Below, in pieces: positions 9,076 to 18,862 of a stretch of 64,000 nt of DNA. A model generated the notes under the pieces. That model saw only the letters and a list, made by a program, of their open reading frames with translations, was not told the origin of the DNA and did no database searches. A program made the position numbers and the translations under genes. Each line of letters begins with the position of its first letter. The stretch's first letter is position 1. This DNA is from JBEKHT01 sp049516595 (lineage in GTDB: Bacteria > Chloroflexota > Anaerolineae > Anaerolineales > RBG-16-64-43). The stretch is from NCBI GenBank assembly GCA_049516595.1, contig JBEKSY010000003.1, forward strand, positions 62,001 through 126,000, read 5' to 3'.

Positions 9076-9534
9076 CTACTTAACCAAAACCTGGTTCACA
9101 TTCAGAATCCACTGGGGTTCTGGGATGGTCATGGCGGCAAGCTTCGCGGTTCCTAGTGTCTTATTGACACTCAGGATAACCTCGTTGTTGAGTTGATCGC
9201 GCGTAAGGGTGATGCTTGCTCCCCCACTACCGGTCACGGTGACCTGAGAGAAGTCGTTGACTCCAGCGGCCGAGAGTACATCCGTCACGCTGGGTCCCGC
9301 CTCGTGATTTCCGCTCAACGTGATCTGTTGATAGGTGAGTGCCCTCAGCGCAGTAACGGACATTGGCACGCTTGTCCCGTCCGGCCGGATTACCTGAAAT
9401 ACGCTCGATTGGCTTGCGCTCGATGTCGGCTCACCCAGGATCGTGTGCTTGACCGTGCTTCGGATGCCGCTGCACCCGGAAAGCAGTATCAAGCCAACGA
9501 TCAGGAGCCACACCCTTGTGGTCTTTGCCGTCAT
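9076..9534 (-). CDS. Small lipoprotein, possibly related to the sulfite-oxidase-like (molybdopterin-binding) fold
   Basis: A 152-residue exported lipoprotein. The signal peptide (VWLLIVGLILLSGC) ends in a lipobox with the lipidated Cys at residue 21, so it should be anchored on the outer face of the membrane. The mature part contains VPMSVTALRALTYQQITLSG and a VTVTGSGGASITLTRDQL segment. This layout recalls the small sulfite-oxidase-like domain of standalone lipoproteins, but no molybdopterin ligand Cys remains, so cofactor binding is doubtful and the family call is weak. The ATG at 9534 has GGAGGAG with 4-nt spacing and is preferred over the upstream ATG at 9585. It is a single-gene unit. 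Confidence 0.7.
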   Translation of the reverse strand: MTAKTTRVWLLIVGLILLSGCSGIRSTVKHTILGEPTSSASQSSVFQVIRPDGTSVPMSVTALRALTYQQITLSGNHEAGPSVTDVLSAAGVNDFSQVTVTGSGGASITLTRDQLNNEVILSVNKTLGTAKLAAMTIPEPQWILNVNQVLVK

Positions 9535-10100
9535 TGTTCTCCTCCTGCGAGTCGTGGATAGGTCGGACTTGCATTCTGCCAGCACGGTCCGGGGGGTCCA
9601 AAATGGATGCTGGCCGCTTCGAATTCTACCAGGAGATCATGCGAGAAAGGGAAGATCCCCTCACCTCCGCAGGAGCGCCAGCCGGAGGGCGGATCGACCT
9701 GGCTCCTTCTTTTCCGCCCAAAGCTCGCGGGCCTGGATGCCGCAGGGCCCAGGCAAGGTGACCGGATTGGCTAGGGACCTCACGCTCCTTTTGAAGACAA
9801 GTGAACCTCGCCATTGGTGCCCTGTTGCGGTCGTAGGTTTCCTTGCCGGGTTCCGCCGCGGCGTCACAGAAGCCCCCCCGTTCCCTTGGGGTCGTTCGTG
9901 GTTCTGCCCGTCGCAGTCAATGGCCTCGGGACCTATCCCATTCTCGCGCGTGGCGAATTGGCACCCGCCATTCTCACGAACGCCATCTCGCATTCACCCC
10001 TCAGCCATTCGACGGCTGTCAGCCTGCATTTCGCCTTATACTTGACTTCGGGTCTTGCCTTGACTGGGCAGGGCCTAATTCGGAAATCAGGAAACGAGGC
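9535..10100. other. Gene-free stretch between divergent genes
   Basis: This region separates the lipoprotein and the aminopeptidase and must hold both promoters. A TATACT and a TTGACT lie near 10035-10065, but they do not pair at a normal spacing. No other feature was seen. Confidence 0.4.
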
Positions 10101-11873
10101 ATGGGATTTCGAGATCCTCACTCCTACAGCGACTCGGCCCAGGGCAAGATCGAGCGGATTTGGTTTTTGATCAGGGCGGATTTCTCCGAGAGTGTGCTCC
10201 GCGTCAAAGCGCACTACGCTCTGCAGAAGCCGGCATCGGGCTCATTATTCCTCGACACTCGAGGCCTGCACGTGGAGCGCGTTACCGCCGATGGTCTCAA
10301 CCTCCCCTGGGAGATCGACCGCCGCGATGCGATCCTCGGCGAACGCCTCCATCTGAAGAACCTGCGCCAAGTCACCCAGTTCGCCATTGAAGTCACAACT
10401 TCACCGGACGCCATGGCCCTGCAGTGGATGAAGCCTAGCCAGACCCTGGGTGGCAAGCTGCCATTCCTGTACAGCCAGTGCCAATCGATACAGGCGCGCT
10501 CTGTCTTCCCCTGTCAGGATACCCCTTCGGTGCGATTCACCTACGAAGCCGAGCTGGAGGTTCCCCAGGCGCTGACCGCCGTGATGGCGGCCGAGCCCAT
10601 GGGAACCGAGCGCATGGGAAAGAGCACTCTTTACAAGTTCACCATGCGCCAGCCAATTCCCTCCTACCTCTTCGCCCTGGCCGTGGGGGACATCCAATTC
10701 CGGGAAATTGGGAGTCGCACAGGTATCTACGCGGAGCCAGAGATGGCGGGACCCTCGGCCTGGGAGTTCGCCGAGAATGAGGCCAAGCTCGCCGCCGCCG
10801 AGCAGTTACTCGGACCCTACCTGTGGGATCGGTACGACATCCTGGTTCTGCCTCCCTCCTTTCCATTTGGAGGCATGGAGAATCCGCGCCTGACCTTCCT
10901 GAGCCCCCTGGTTGTCCTGGGGGACCGAAGCCGGACCAGCGTGGTATCGCACGAATTGGCCCACGCTTGGACCGGCAATCTCGTGACCAATGCCACCTGG
11001 GAGGATTTTTGGCTGAACGAGGGCTGGACCACCTACGCCGAGGGGCGGATCACCGAAGTGCTTCAGGGACACGACTTCAACGACTTGGTCAGCGTGGTAG
11101 GGCTGAACCACTTATTCGAAGACATGCACCGCTTTGGGGAGAACGCGAAGGAGACCTGCTTGAAGTTCTCCCAGGTGGGCCTGGATCCAGAAGAGGTCTA
11201 TTCGCAAGTCCCATACATCAAGGGCAGCATGTTCCTGGTGGCGCTCGAAGAGGCGGTTGGCCGGAAGGCATTTGACACCTTCATCCAGAAGTACATCTCA
11301 ACCTACCGCTTCCAGTCGCTGAGCACGGAGGAGTTTGTCCGCTTCCTGACGGGCGAACTGCCCGAGGCCGTTCGCCGGGTGGATGTCGACCAATGGATAT
11401 ACAAGCCCGGGTACCCAGCGGATGCCCCCCGGCAGAGTTCCATCCTATATGACGACGTGCGAGCCAAGCTCGATGGCTATCAACAGGGGATCTTCCCCAG
11501 CCAAGAGGCCGTTTCCAGCTGGGTTCCACAACAGGTCCTGCTTTTCTTGCAGCTTCTGCCGAAAAGGATTCCGGTCGAAGACTGCCGCCACTTGGAGCGG
11601 CTGTTCGATCTGCCCAAGGTGCGCTACCCGGCAATATTGGTTCAATTCTTTCAAGTTGCGATCGCCAGCGGTTACCGCGAAGTGATGTCGAGCGTGGAGC
11701 GTTTCGCGCAGGCGGTGGGCAATCGCTGGGCGCTCGGCCAGCTCTTCCAGGCCTTGGCGGAGGGGGAGTGGACCCGAGAGCTGGCCAGGCCTCTGTTCGA
11801 ACGCTATCGTGATCGGAACCATCCGCTGACGGTCGCTCACGTGGAGCAGATCCTGAACAAGGCGGGCTTGTAG
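10101..11873 (+). CDS. M1 family zinc aminopeptidase
   Basis: A 590-residue metallopeptidase of the M1 (gluzincin) family, which removes N-terminal residues from peptides. It has the exopeptidase motif GGMEN near residue 257 and the zinc site HELAH (His284, Glu285, His288). The third ligand, Glu307, sits in LNEGW at the canonical 18-residue spacing. The N-terminal beta domain and C-terminal helical region resemble the leukotriene A4 hydrolase/cold-active aminopeptidase branch. No signal peptide is visible, so it is cytosolic. The ATG at 10101 follows GGAAACGAGGC; the open frame continues upstream to 9843 but without family resemblance. It stands alone, with the EamA gene 190 bases downstream. 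Confidence 0.93.
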   Translation: MGFRDPHSYSDSAQGKIERIWFLIRADFSESVLRVKAHYALQKPASGSLFLDTRGLHVERVTADGLNLPWEIDRRDAILGERLHLKNLRQVTQFAIEVTTSPDAMALQWMKPSQTLGGKLPFLYSQCQSIQARSVFPCQDTPSVRFTYEAELEVPQALTAVMAAEPMGTERMGKSTLYKFTMRQPIPSYLFALAVGDIQFREIGSRTGIYAEPEMAGPSAWEFAENEAKLAAAEQLLGPYLWDRYDILVLPPSFPFGGMENPRLTFLSPLVVLGDRSRTSVVSHELAHAWTGNLVTNATWEDFWLNEGWTTYAEGRITEVLQGHDFNDLVSVVGLNHLFEDMHRFGENAKETCLKFSQVGLDPEEVYSQVPYIKGSMFLVALEEAVGRKAFDTFIQKYISTYRFQSLSTEEFVRFLTGELPEAVRRVDVDQWIYKPGYPADAPRQSSILYDDVRAKLDGYQQGIFPSQEAVSSWVPQQVLLFLQLLPKRIPVEDCRHLERLFDLPKVRYPAILVQFFQVAIASGYREVMSSVERFAQAVGNRWALGQLFQALAEGEWTRELARPLFERYRDRNHPLTVAHVEQILNKAGL

Positions 11874-12060
11874 GATGGGCGGCCCAATTGCCCTTGGCTG
11901 GGTCTGCCCAGATACCTTCCCCGACCGCAAACGCTTCCACCTCACCTCGAAGATCACCGAATCTGGGGCAACACCGGGAGAGGCGATGCTCGACGCGTCC
12001 TGGCAAAGGGGCTAGCTCAATAGGCCTGTCCCAAGGCGCAGCGAGGTCTCGAGGAATCCC

Positions 12061-12903
12061 ATGAACCCAGCAGACGCTCTCGGCGGGATGGCTGCCCTTC
12101 TCGCCGCGGCAGCTTGGGGCATTGGCGATTTCGCTGGAGGCCTTTCCACTCGGCACCGCAATCCATTCCAGATTCTTGCCCTGGGCTCGCTCTCGGGTCT
12201 GATCTGCCTCGCCGTCGCGGCAGCAATCCGCGGCGAGGCGTGGCCCGACCGGTCTTCGATTCTGTGGAGTGCCGCGGCGGGGCTGGCCGGGGCGATTGGG
12301 ATTGTCTCTCTGTATCAAGGCCTCGCTGAGGCGGAGGCGGCACTGGTCGCCCCAACCTCGGCTGTCGTGAGCGCGATCTTGCCGGTGGCTCTCAATGCCC
12401 TCCTGTCAGGGCCCTTCGCGGCAGCAAAATGGTTCGGGATTGCCGCCGGCGTGGGCGGGATCTGGATGATTTCCAGGCGCCCCCAAAATGGGCCAGGAGG
12501 AAAGGGGTTAGTTCTGGCCGTCCTTTCGGGACTGGGATTTGGGGGGTTCTTCGTGCTGATTGCCCAGGTCCAACATGGAAGCCTCTTTTCACCCTTGGTC
12601 ATCTCCAAGGCCGTTGAGTTGCTCTTCGCGGTGCTTGTGCTGACGCTGCGTGGATCAAGCACCCCGTTTTCGATTCGGTCCCCGCTGCCCCTGGCGGCCG
12701 GCATTTGCGATGCGGGCGGCAACGTTTTCTATTTGCTCGCGTCGCAACTTACCCGCTTCGCGCTTGCCGCGGTTATCTCTTCCATGTCCCCCGCAGTCAC
12801 AGTCCTGCTGGCTGGTGCAATACTAAAGCAGAAGGTGAAGACGGTCCAGAAGCTGGGGATCGTATTTTGTCTTATCGGAGTGGGACTGATCGTTTCCAGC
12901 TAA
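12061..12903 (+). CDS. EamA/DMT-family transporter
   Basis: A 280-residue membrane protein with ten predicted transmembrane helices in two EamA repeats (about residues 8-135 and 148-278). Each repeat ends in the typical glycine-rich helix, for example KLGIVFCLIGVGLIVSS. Members of the drug/metabolite transporter superfamily export amino acids, nucleotides or other metabolites; the substrate here cannot be inferred. The ATG at 12061 has GAGG upstream. Length is normal. A second, decayed EamA gene lies at 34.7-35.7 kb. Confidence 0.88.
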   Translation: MNPADALGGMAALLAAAAWGIGDFAGGLSTRHRNPFQILALGSLSGLICLAVAAAIRGEAWPDRSSILWSAAAGLAGAIGIVSLYQGLAEAEAALVAPTSAVVSAILPVALNALLSGPFAAAKWFGIAAGVGGIWMISRRPQNGPGGKGLVLAVLSGLGFGGFFVLIAQVQHGSLFSPLVISKAVELLFAVLVLTLRGSSTPFSIRSPLPLAAGICDAGGNVFYLLASQLTRFALAAVISSMSPAVTVLLAGAILKQKVKTVQKLGIVFCLIGVGLIVSS

Positions 12904-13299
12904 GACTTGAACCCGGGGTCCAAGTTCTATCGACTGGAGGACGAGAACGATTACACCCCCGGTGTCTAATCTTGCGCGGCGCCCGAGCCAGGTCGAACTC
13001 TGGGGCGTGTCCTTCTTGCGAAGACCGCGGGAGTCCTCCACCGTGCCTAGAAGCCCATCCCGTTTCGCTCCTTGGCGCCGAGCCTCCGGATCGAATCGCA
13101 CTTGAATTGGACCGCGCTGTAAGAGCGAACGTCAGATCTCTGTCCCGGACAGGGTGCAGAGAGACGACGCCTCGAGGCACCGGCACGAGTTCGCCACGAA
13201 GATGCGTCCGGAGGAGAGGCTCTCCCCCAAACTCACAAGCCCAACTCCATCTGGATGCCAAACTATCAGCTTGCATCCCCCGCTGCCCCGCGTTTCTTC
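12904..13299. other. Gene-free stretch
   Basis: I see no credible gene, repeat or RNA element here; the open frames present have no recognisable domain or start signal. Confidence 0.4.
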
Positions 13300-13640
13300 C
13301 TCGCAGTCTGACCGTGTCGTGCCCGTCGCCTTCATGCTTCTCGCGGGTGCCCTGCATCTCTTTGCGGCCCCCATGGAACTGACCCACGCCTTTGCGCACA
13401 GCCCCTTCATCCTGTTGGCAGGGGTTGCCGAGATCGATTGGACTGTCGCTGCGCGGCCGCACCCTCCTTGTCGGGAGCACCCTGGCGACCGCCCTAATCG
13501 TCCTCTGGGTGATCACCCCCATTCTGCCTGCTCCTTTCTCCGGCGAGGGGGAGCGGGTGGACCCCCTGCGGATCGCGGTCCAATTCTTACAGATGGCAGC
13601 AATCCTCGCTATTTTGAGGGCGGTCGGCAGGGAAGGTCTT
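13300..13640 (+). pseudogene. Remnant of a small four-helix membrane protein with a frameshift
   Basis: Two hydrophobic pieces in different plus frames join up near 13440. The first reads FMLLAGALHLFAAP...FILLAGVAEIDW, and the second reads LLVGSTLATALIVLWVITPIL...LQMAAILAIL. Together they match the layout of a widespread small hypothetical membrane protein (about 130 residues, four helices, with LHL and E-rich loop). A one-base shift breaks it, and no good start or ribosome binding site remains. I infer a decayed gene; the family assignment rests on pattern only. Confidence 0.4.
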
Positions 13641-13644
13641 GCCG

Positions 13645-14093
13645 CCTCGCGAGGCCGATCTCCTCTACCCCCGGTGGTTGCCTCGATCCTGCTCGGAATC
13701 CCTGCTGGCGTTCCAGGGTATGCCCTGGGGCTTTGGGCTCAGTCCATCCTCCCATTCCTGTCCGGCACAGTTTCGCCCGAGCGGAATCTGCGAGATCGGG
13801 AATCGCTGGGAGTTTCGAAGGCGCCCGAGGACCCCCCCACGTCCTTCCCGTTCTTTCCTTCGAGGCTGGCCCCCACTTGAAAGGACTGCCAGGCGGGAAG
13901 CCCGAAACCCGGCACCCTTGAGGGAGGACGTGGTCCTGCTGAGCGGACGCCCGGAAAGCGTATCTCGATGGAGCCAAAGCCCCCACCCCAAGGGAAATGA
14001 TGCGCTACAATCGCTCCGTCGCCCTGCCAGGCGGAACGGCCTGGCGCAGTGCTCCCGCAGCACCTTCACCTCATGGAATACGGACCGACGACT
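13645..14093. other. Upstream region of fabF
   Basis: No gene is evident. A TACAAT hexamer at 14006-14011 could be a -10 box for fabF, but no convincing -35 lies upstream. Confidence 0.35.
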
Positions 14094-15341
14094 ATGAAGG
14101 CGGCACAACGACCGATCGTGGTGACGGGCATGGGGGTGATCTCGCCTCTCGGTAATGATCTGGCCACGACGTGGCAAAGGCTTACCCAGGGCGAGTCCGG
14201 GGTCGCAACCCTGGACGAACTGGTGTCTGAGGAATTGCCGGTCAAGATCGCTGCCAGGGTGCAGGGATTCAATCCCGAGGACTACCTGGACCGCAAGGAG
14301 GCTCGACGGCTGGCGGCCTTTACGCACTATGCTGTGGCAGCCGCCGATGAAGGCCTTCAGATGGCCTGCCTAGACCTGGAGCAAGAGGACCGAACCCGGG
14401 TCGGGGTGGAAATCGGCAGCGCGCTCGGCGGGTCCAGCATCATCGAAGAACAACGTTTGGTCTTCCAGCAGCGAGGGCCCAAGGGCGTCAATCCCTCCCT
14501 CATTCCCGCAATCCTGATTAACACAGCCGCGTGCTATGTGTCCATCCACTTTGGGGCCAAAGGCCCGATTGGCGCACCGGTCGCAGCCTGCGCGACCGGG
14601 ACCGTGGCCGTCGGCAACGCCGCCCGGGCGCTGGCCCTGGGGGAGGCGGACGTGATGATCTGTGGGGGCACGGATAGTGTGCTGACCCCCTTTTCCATCA
14701 CGGCGTTCAGCCGTCTCGGCGCCCTGTCCTCGCGGCCCGTTCCTCCACAGGAAGCCTGCGCCCCGTTCGACCGGGATCGAGATGGCACCGTCCTGGGGGA
14801 AGGCGCGGCGATACTGGTGTTGGAGACTCTGGACCATGCGCAAGACCGGGGCGCGCGCATCCTGGCCGAGGTGGCCGGCTATTGCCTCACCGGAGATGCC
14901 TATCACACGGTGGCCCCAGACCCGAGCGGTGAGGGCGCCGCTCGGGCAATCCGCGGGGCACTGCTCGATGCGAGGACTGCCCCCGAGAACCTGGATTGGA
15001 TCTGCGCTCACGGGACCGGCACTCAGATGAACGACCTGGCAGAGACGGTGGCGATCAAGAAGGCCCTGGGGGAGGCAGCTTTCCGCGTTCCGGTGAGCTC
15101 CATCAAGGCCAGTGTCGGTCACATGTTGGGGGGAGCCGGGGCCATTTCCTGCCTCGCGGCCGTGCAAGCCATCCTTTTCGGCCTCCTTCCGCCCACCCTT
15201 AACTACCACACGCCCGACCCACAATGCGACCTGGATTACGTTCCCAACCAAGCCCGACAGAAACCCGTCTCCAACGTCCTGATCAATAGTTTCGGCTTCG
15301 GAGGACAGAACGCATGCCTGGTGTTCCGCAGCGCGAAGTGA
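14094..15341 (+). CDS. fabF: 3-oxoacyl-ACP synthase II (KAS II)
   Basis: A 415-residue condensing enzyme that elongates acyl-ACP with malonyl-ACP in fatty acid synthesis. The catalytic triad is intact: Cys166 in APVAACATGT, His in CAHGTGTQMND and His in SVGHMLGGAGA. The N-terminus VVTGMGVISPLG and the C-terminal NSFGFGGQNA are typical. The start is not marked by a good ribosome binding site; ATG 14094 is chosen because it opens directly onto the thiolase-fold strand, with ATG 14073 as the alternative. No other fab gene is adjacent, although a FabG-like SDR occurs at 35.8 kb. A polyketide or aryl-polyene role is possible but nothing nearby supports it. Confidence 0.92.
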   Translation: MKAAQRPIVVTGMGVISPLGNDLATTWQRLTQGESGVATLDELVSEELPVKIAARVQGFNPEDYLDRKEARRLAAFTHYAVAAADEGLQMACLDLEQEDRTRVGVEIGSALGGSSIIEEQRLVFQQRGPKGVNPSLIPAILINTAACYVSIHFGAKGPIGAPVAACATGTVAVGNAARALALGEADVMICGGTDSVLTPFSITAFSRLGALSSRPVPPQEACAPFDRDRDGTVLGEGAAILVLETLDHAQDRGARILAEVAGYCLTGDAYHTVAPDPSGEGAARAIRGALLDARTAPENLDWICAHGTGTQMNDLAETVAIKKALGEAAFRVPVSSIKASVGHMLGGAGAISCLAAVQAILFGLLPPTLNYHTPDPQCDLDYVPNQARQKPVSNVLINSFGFGGQNACLVFRSAK

Positions 15342-15531
15342 AGCCCCTCCCGGCGGGTTCGCAGCGTCCGCTGGGAGAGTTCTTCAAGTGCCCAGCGACC
15401 GCCAGGCCAAGGAGGACCCTCTTTTTCCCGCCTCTGGGAGACCCGCCCGTCTAGATGGAAAGATTCGGGCTTGCGCTTTGTCGTCGCCAGCAATGCTCCC
15501 CCCGCGGTCCATTTGGGGACGATGCCTGTAC

Positions 15532-16062
15532 ATGTCAGAACTTTTCTTTCGAATTCGTCGCTCCTCGATCCATGGATCGGGCGCCTTCGCCGTAAAGCGC
15601 ATTCGCAAGGGCGTCCGAGTCATCGAGTACGCTGGCGAGCGCATCACGCCGGAGGAAGCGGATGCACGCTTCGACGACGATGAGAATCCCTCAGGGCGAG
15701 TGCTTCTTTTCACGGTGGATCGCCACATAATCATCGATGCGGGTCAGGGGGGAAATGAGGCGCAGTTCATCAATCACTCGTGCGATCCGAACTGCGAATC
15801 GCTCATCGAGGACGGGCATGTCTTCATCGAGACGACCCGCGAGATCGCCCTCGGGGAGGAACTCACATACGACTACCACCTTCAGCGAGAAGGGCTCAGC
15901 CCCTCCGAGGCCAGGAGGCTCTACCCGTGCCACTGTGGATTAGTGACGTGCCGGGGAACCCTCATCGATCCACCCAAGAAAAGACGTCGCCCAGGGCCTG
16001 GCAAGGTGGCCCCTTCACGATCTCGGCCTCCGAAAAGGCGAAGCCGTCTGCCAGCCGGATGA
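15532..16062 (+). CDS. SET domain-containing protein (putative protein lysine methyltransferase)
   Basis: A 176-residue protein made up almost entirely of a SET domain. It shows the N-terminal RSSIHGSGAFA motif, then FINHSCDPNC (from residue 79; NHSC is residues 81-84), which binds S-adenosylmethionine and forms part of the pseudoknot. GEELTYDY (about 108-115) supplies the catalytic tyrosine. A post-SET cysteine cluster CHCGLVTCRG (Cys133, 135, 140) can pair with Cys84 or Cys88 to bind zinc. The tail is rich in Lys and Arg (PPKKRRRPGPG). Bacterial SET proteins may methylate ribosomal, histone-like or other basic proteins; the target here is unknown. ATG 15532 is chosen by family fit; the upstream extension is not conserved. 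Confidence 0.88.
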   Translation: MSELFFRIRRSSIHGSGAFAVKRIRKGVRVIEYAGERITPEEADARFDDDENPSGRVLLFTVDRHIIIDAGQGGNEAQFINHSCDPNCESLIEDGHVFIETTREIALGEELTYDYHLQREGLSPSEARRLYPCHCGLVTCRGTLIDPPKKRRRPGPGKVAPSRSRPPKRRSRLPAG

Positions 16063-16284
16063 GAAGTATGGTTGCCCGGGCGGGTCCGTCGGACTCACAG
16101 AGTAGCAGGCGGAATCGAAGGGCAAGAGCCTCCGGGACAAGGCGGTTAGCTCCCGCGATGAAAGACACAGGAATCCGGAGGGGCTCACGGTGACGCAAGG
16201 CCAGGCGACGTCCTACCTCGGGAAGGTTGAATATTGTGATCGGTACGTCACCGCCTACAAACTAAAGCCGGGGAGGAGGGCCAA

Positions 16285-18342
16285 TTGATCTATTGGGCTG
16301 CATTTGCACTGATCACGATTCTCACGTACTTCCTCCCGGGCTACGCGCTTCTCTCTTGCGTGAGACTTGAGGGCATCGGGCGAATGGGACGCGCCCTTCT
16401 GGCCGTTCCGGTATCCCTGGTCCTGGTTCCGTACGCCTTGGTCCTGGTTGGGTCAGTGTTTCCCTTGGTACCCTCCTTGTGGATGCTCGCCGCGGGTTGC
16501 CTCCTGATGTTTGCGGCGGCGCTCGTCCGTGGAAGGAAGCCCCGCAATAGGACCCTGACACTGTTGCCAAGAAACCAGGGAGCCTCTTCGGCGAGGGCGC
16601 TCGAATGGGTGGGAGTTTCGGCCTTTATCCTTGCGTTTGCCGCTTTGGTAAACCTGCCGAATGTCGACCTGTTAGTGCATGGAGATCAAAGCTTCCTAGC
16701 GGGGACTTATGACGCCTATTTCCACATGGCGGAGCTGACCTCCGTCGCACGCAGTGGGATTCCTCCATTGCACTACTTCTTCCCCGATGCCAATCTCAGC
16801 TACTACTACTGGTCCTGGATCTACCCCGCAGCGATTGCCAACCAGGGATTGCTGCATGTCCCCCTGGCCCGAGCTTATGCCGTTCACGCGTTCATTCAGG
16901 TAGTGGCCTTCTTGGGGCTTTGCTACTACTTTCTGCGCCTGAATCTCTCCCACGCTCTGGGGAGACTTTCCGGCCTCGCATTTCTGACCGTGTTTGGCGG
17001 GCTGGACTTTTTCGTCACCATGGATCGCAGCCTCGTGGATCACGAGTGGTGGCAGGGGTCAGTTGCCTGGCTCGTCTCGCCGAATCAGATCTCCTCGTTC
17101 GCGACGGTCTACATGTGGGTCCCCCAGCACCTAGCAGGTGGAATGGCTTTTGTCTTGGGTCTGATGCTATGGAGGCACGTGCGCGCGCGGGCGGAGATCA
17201 GGTGGGGGGCGCTTGGCGTCCTTCTCGCCTTCATCCTGGGTACGAGCCCATATATCTTTATGGTATCAGGCCTGGCGGTCCTCTTGTGGGGAATCTACTA
17301 CCGGAAGGCTCTGCTCTCCTGGCGTACGATCATTCTCGTACTACTGGCGCTGCTGTTCTTCGGACTAGGCAGCTGGAGGCAGCTGGCCACCACGCTGGGT
17401 CACGGGACTCCCTTGCAATGGAACACCTTCCGGGTGCCCTTCCTCGAGAAATTCTTGGGCGTTCAGACAAGCAAGCCGGTCCTGGTCGATCGTGTCCTCA
17501 CCTTCCTTTTTTTTCCGGCCGTCGCGAGTTGGATCCTCCTGATTGAGATCGGCCTGCCCTTTATTCTGTACGTGCTCTGGGCTCTCCGACGTGGACTTCC
17601 GGACCGCACCGGATGGGTCCGTTTCCTTTTGATCTTCCCAGCGCTCATCTTCCTGCTGATCTGTCTGGTGAGCCAAGTGGCGGGATCAGACAACCTGTCC
17701 ATGTATGGCATGATCCCAGCCCAAATCACCATTGTCGTAGCGGCGGCAATGTACCTGGACCAGGCACGGTTTCGCTTGAAGAATTTGATGGCTAAGATCG
17801 GGATTGCCTACCTGGCCTTGATCATCGCGGCATTGCAGGTCACAACCTGGATGATTGATCTCCAAACCATGTCCCGTGCTCCAATTGGAACTGCCTTGGG
17901 AGTGCACCAGGAACTGTTCTGGGAAGGCGTAGACCTAGCCTCATCACCTGGCTTCCCCCATTCCCTTGACTACATCCATTGGATCAATGCACATGCTCCC
18001 GCCTCCGCCCTGGTCGTCGAAGGTGACCCTTTGCCTTCGGACGACATTCGCCTCCGACTCCTGGAACGCATGCGCTTCATGTCCCCACAGTCTGTGGCGG
18101 CGCTGCCTAACGGCCATCACGACCTTGAATTGCTTTCCGCTGTGGACCACACCAGGCTTCAGAAGGAGATGATGGGCAAGAGCGTCCTCGAGGCGGCGCT
18201 GAGCTCTCGGTACGTCCAGCTCCGGAAGCCGGAGATCCTCTACGTGGATCGGGGGAAGAGCGCGACCAACCTCGGGAAAGTTGTCTACCATGACGCGTAC
18301 GTCACGATTTACGAAATTACGACGGGTGCCAGGGCGAATTGA
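16285..18342 (+). CDS. Polytopic membrane protein, GT-C glycosyltransferase-like (paralog 1)
   Basis: A 685-residue protein with about fifteen hydrophobic segments and a C-terminal soluble tail. A large first loop contains YDAYFHMAELTSVARSG and HYFFPDANLSYYYWSW, with HYFFPDA at residue 163. The protein at 21.1 kb carries the same motif at exactly residue 163. The acidic residues in the first loop and the overall layout are those of GT-C enzymes that use lipid-linked sugars, but I cannot name a characterised family. The start is TTG at 16285, supported by GGGGAGGAGG five bases upstream and by a hydrophobic N-terminus beginning at once. It is the first of three large membrane genes. Confidence 0.78.
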   Translation: MIYWAAFALITILTYFLPGYALLSCVRLEGIGRMGRALLAVPVSLVLVPYALVLVGSVFPLVPSLWMLAAGCLLMFAAALVRGRKPRNRTLTLLPRNQGASSARALEWVGVSAFILAFAALVNLPNVDLLVHGDQSFLAGTYDAYFHMAELTSVARSGIPPLHYFFPDANLSYYYWSWIYPAAIANQGLLHVPLARAYAVHAFIQVVAFLGLCYYFLRLNLSHALGRLSGLAFLTVFGGLDFFVTMDRSLVDHEWWQGSVAWLVSPNQISSFATVYMWVPQHLAGGMAFVLGLMLWRHVRARAEIRWGALGVLLAFILGTSPYIFMVSGLAVLLWGIYYRKALLSWRTIILVLLALLFFGLGSWRQLATTLGHGTPLQWNTFRVPFLEKFLGVQTSKPVLVDRVLTFLFFPAVASWILLIEIGLPFILYVLWALRRGLPDRTGWVRFLLIFPALIFLLICLVSQVAGSDNLSMYGMIPAQITIVVAAAMYLDQARFRLKNLMAKIGIAYLALIIAALQVTTWMIDLQTMSRAPIGTALGVHQELFWEGVDLASSPGFPHSLDYIHWINAHAPASALVVEGDPLPSDDIRLRLLERMRFMSPQSVAALPNGHHDLELLSAVDHTRLQKEMMGKSVLEAALSSRYVQLRKPEILYVDRGKSATNLGKVVYHDAYVTIYEITTGARAN

Positions 18343-18862
18343 TCTTCTGACCTGCGTTTGGGTGGTCCGGGGCCGCGCATCCTTCGACCCGGGCCATGCG
18401 CTTCACCGGTTCGTGAGCCTTGACGATCTTGGCTGACGCGGAGGGTTGCTCCTCGCCTTGGCTGCTTTGCTCGTTGGGGCTTCGTTCTGGCTCATCGGGA
18501 CCCCGAATTCCCGGCCGATCCCACCTGCGCTGTGAGAAGGGCTAGCCATAGCTCTCCTTCTTGCGGTTTCTGCCCAGCCGTGTAAGCCGCTGGAAGGGGG
18601 TCACTTCCGGCTGGACCATCACTAGGTGCCGAGAGGAGTAATATCCTCGTCGGATGGATTGATCTCCGCAAGCTTGGGGAGCAGTGAACACATGCCCTGC
18701 AGGATCAGACGAACCCCCCTCACCATCCTATCAGGCCTGAGCCGATATCAGACAAGGGGCGTGGGTGGATAGGCGCTGCGCCGGTCGCCACACGGCTCGT
18801 CACATGCGGGTACGCAGGGATCATTGCCCATTGATTGGAGGGTGGAGAGGTCGAGAGACTTG
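18343..18862. other. Gene-poor stretch between membrane protein genes
   Basis: One short hydrophobic reading frame (about 18445-18534, LALAALLVGASFWLIGTP) looks like a leftover transmembrane helix, but it has no convincing start. Nothing else was recognised. Confidence 0.35.
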
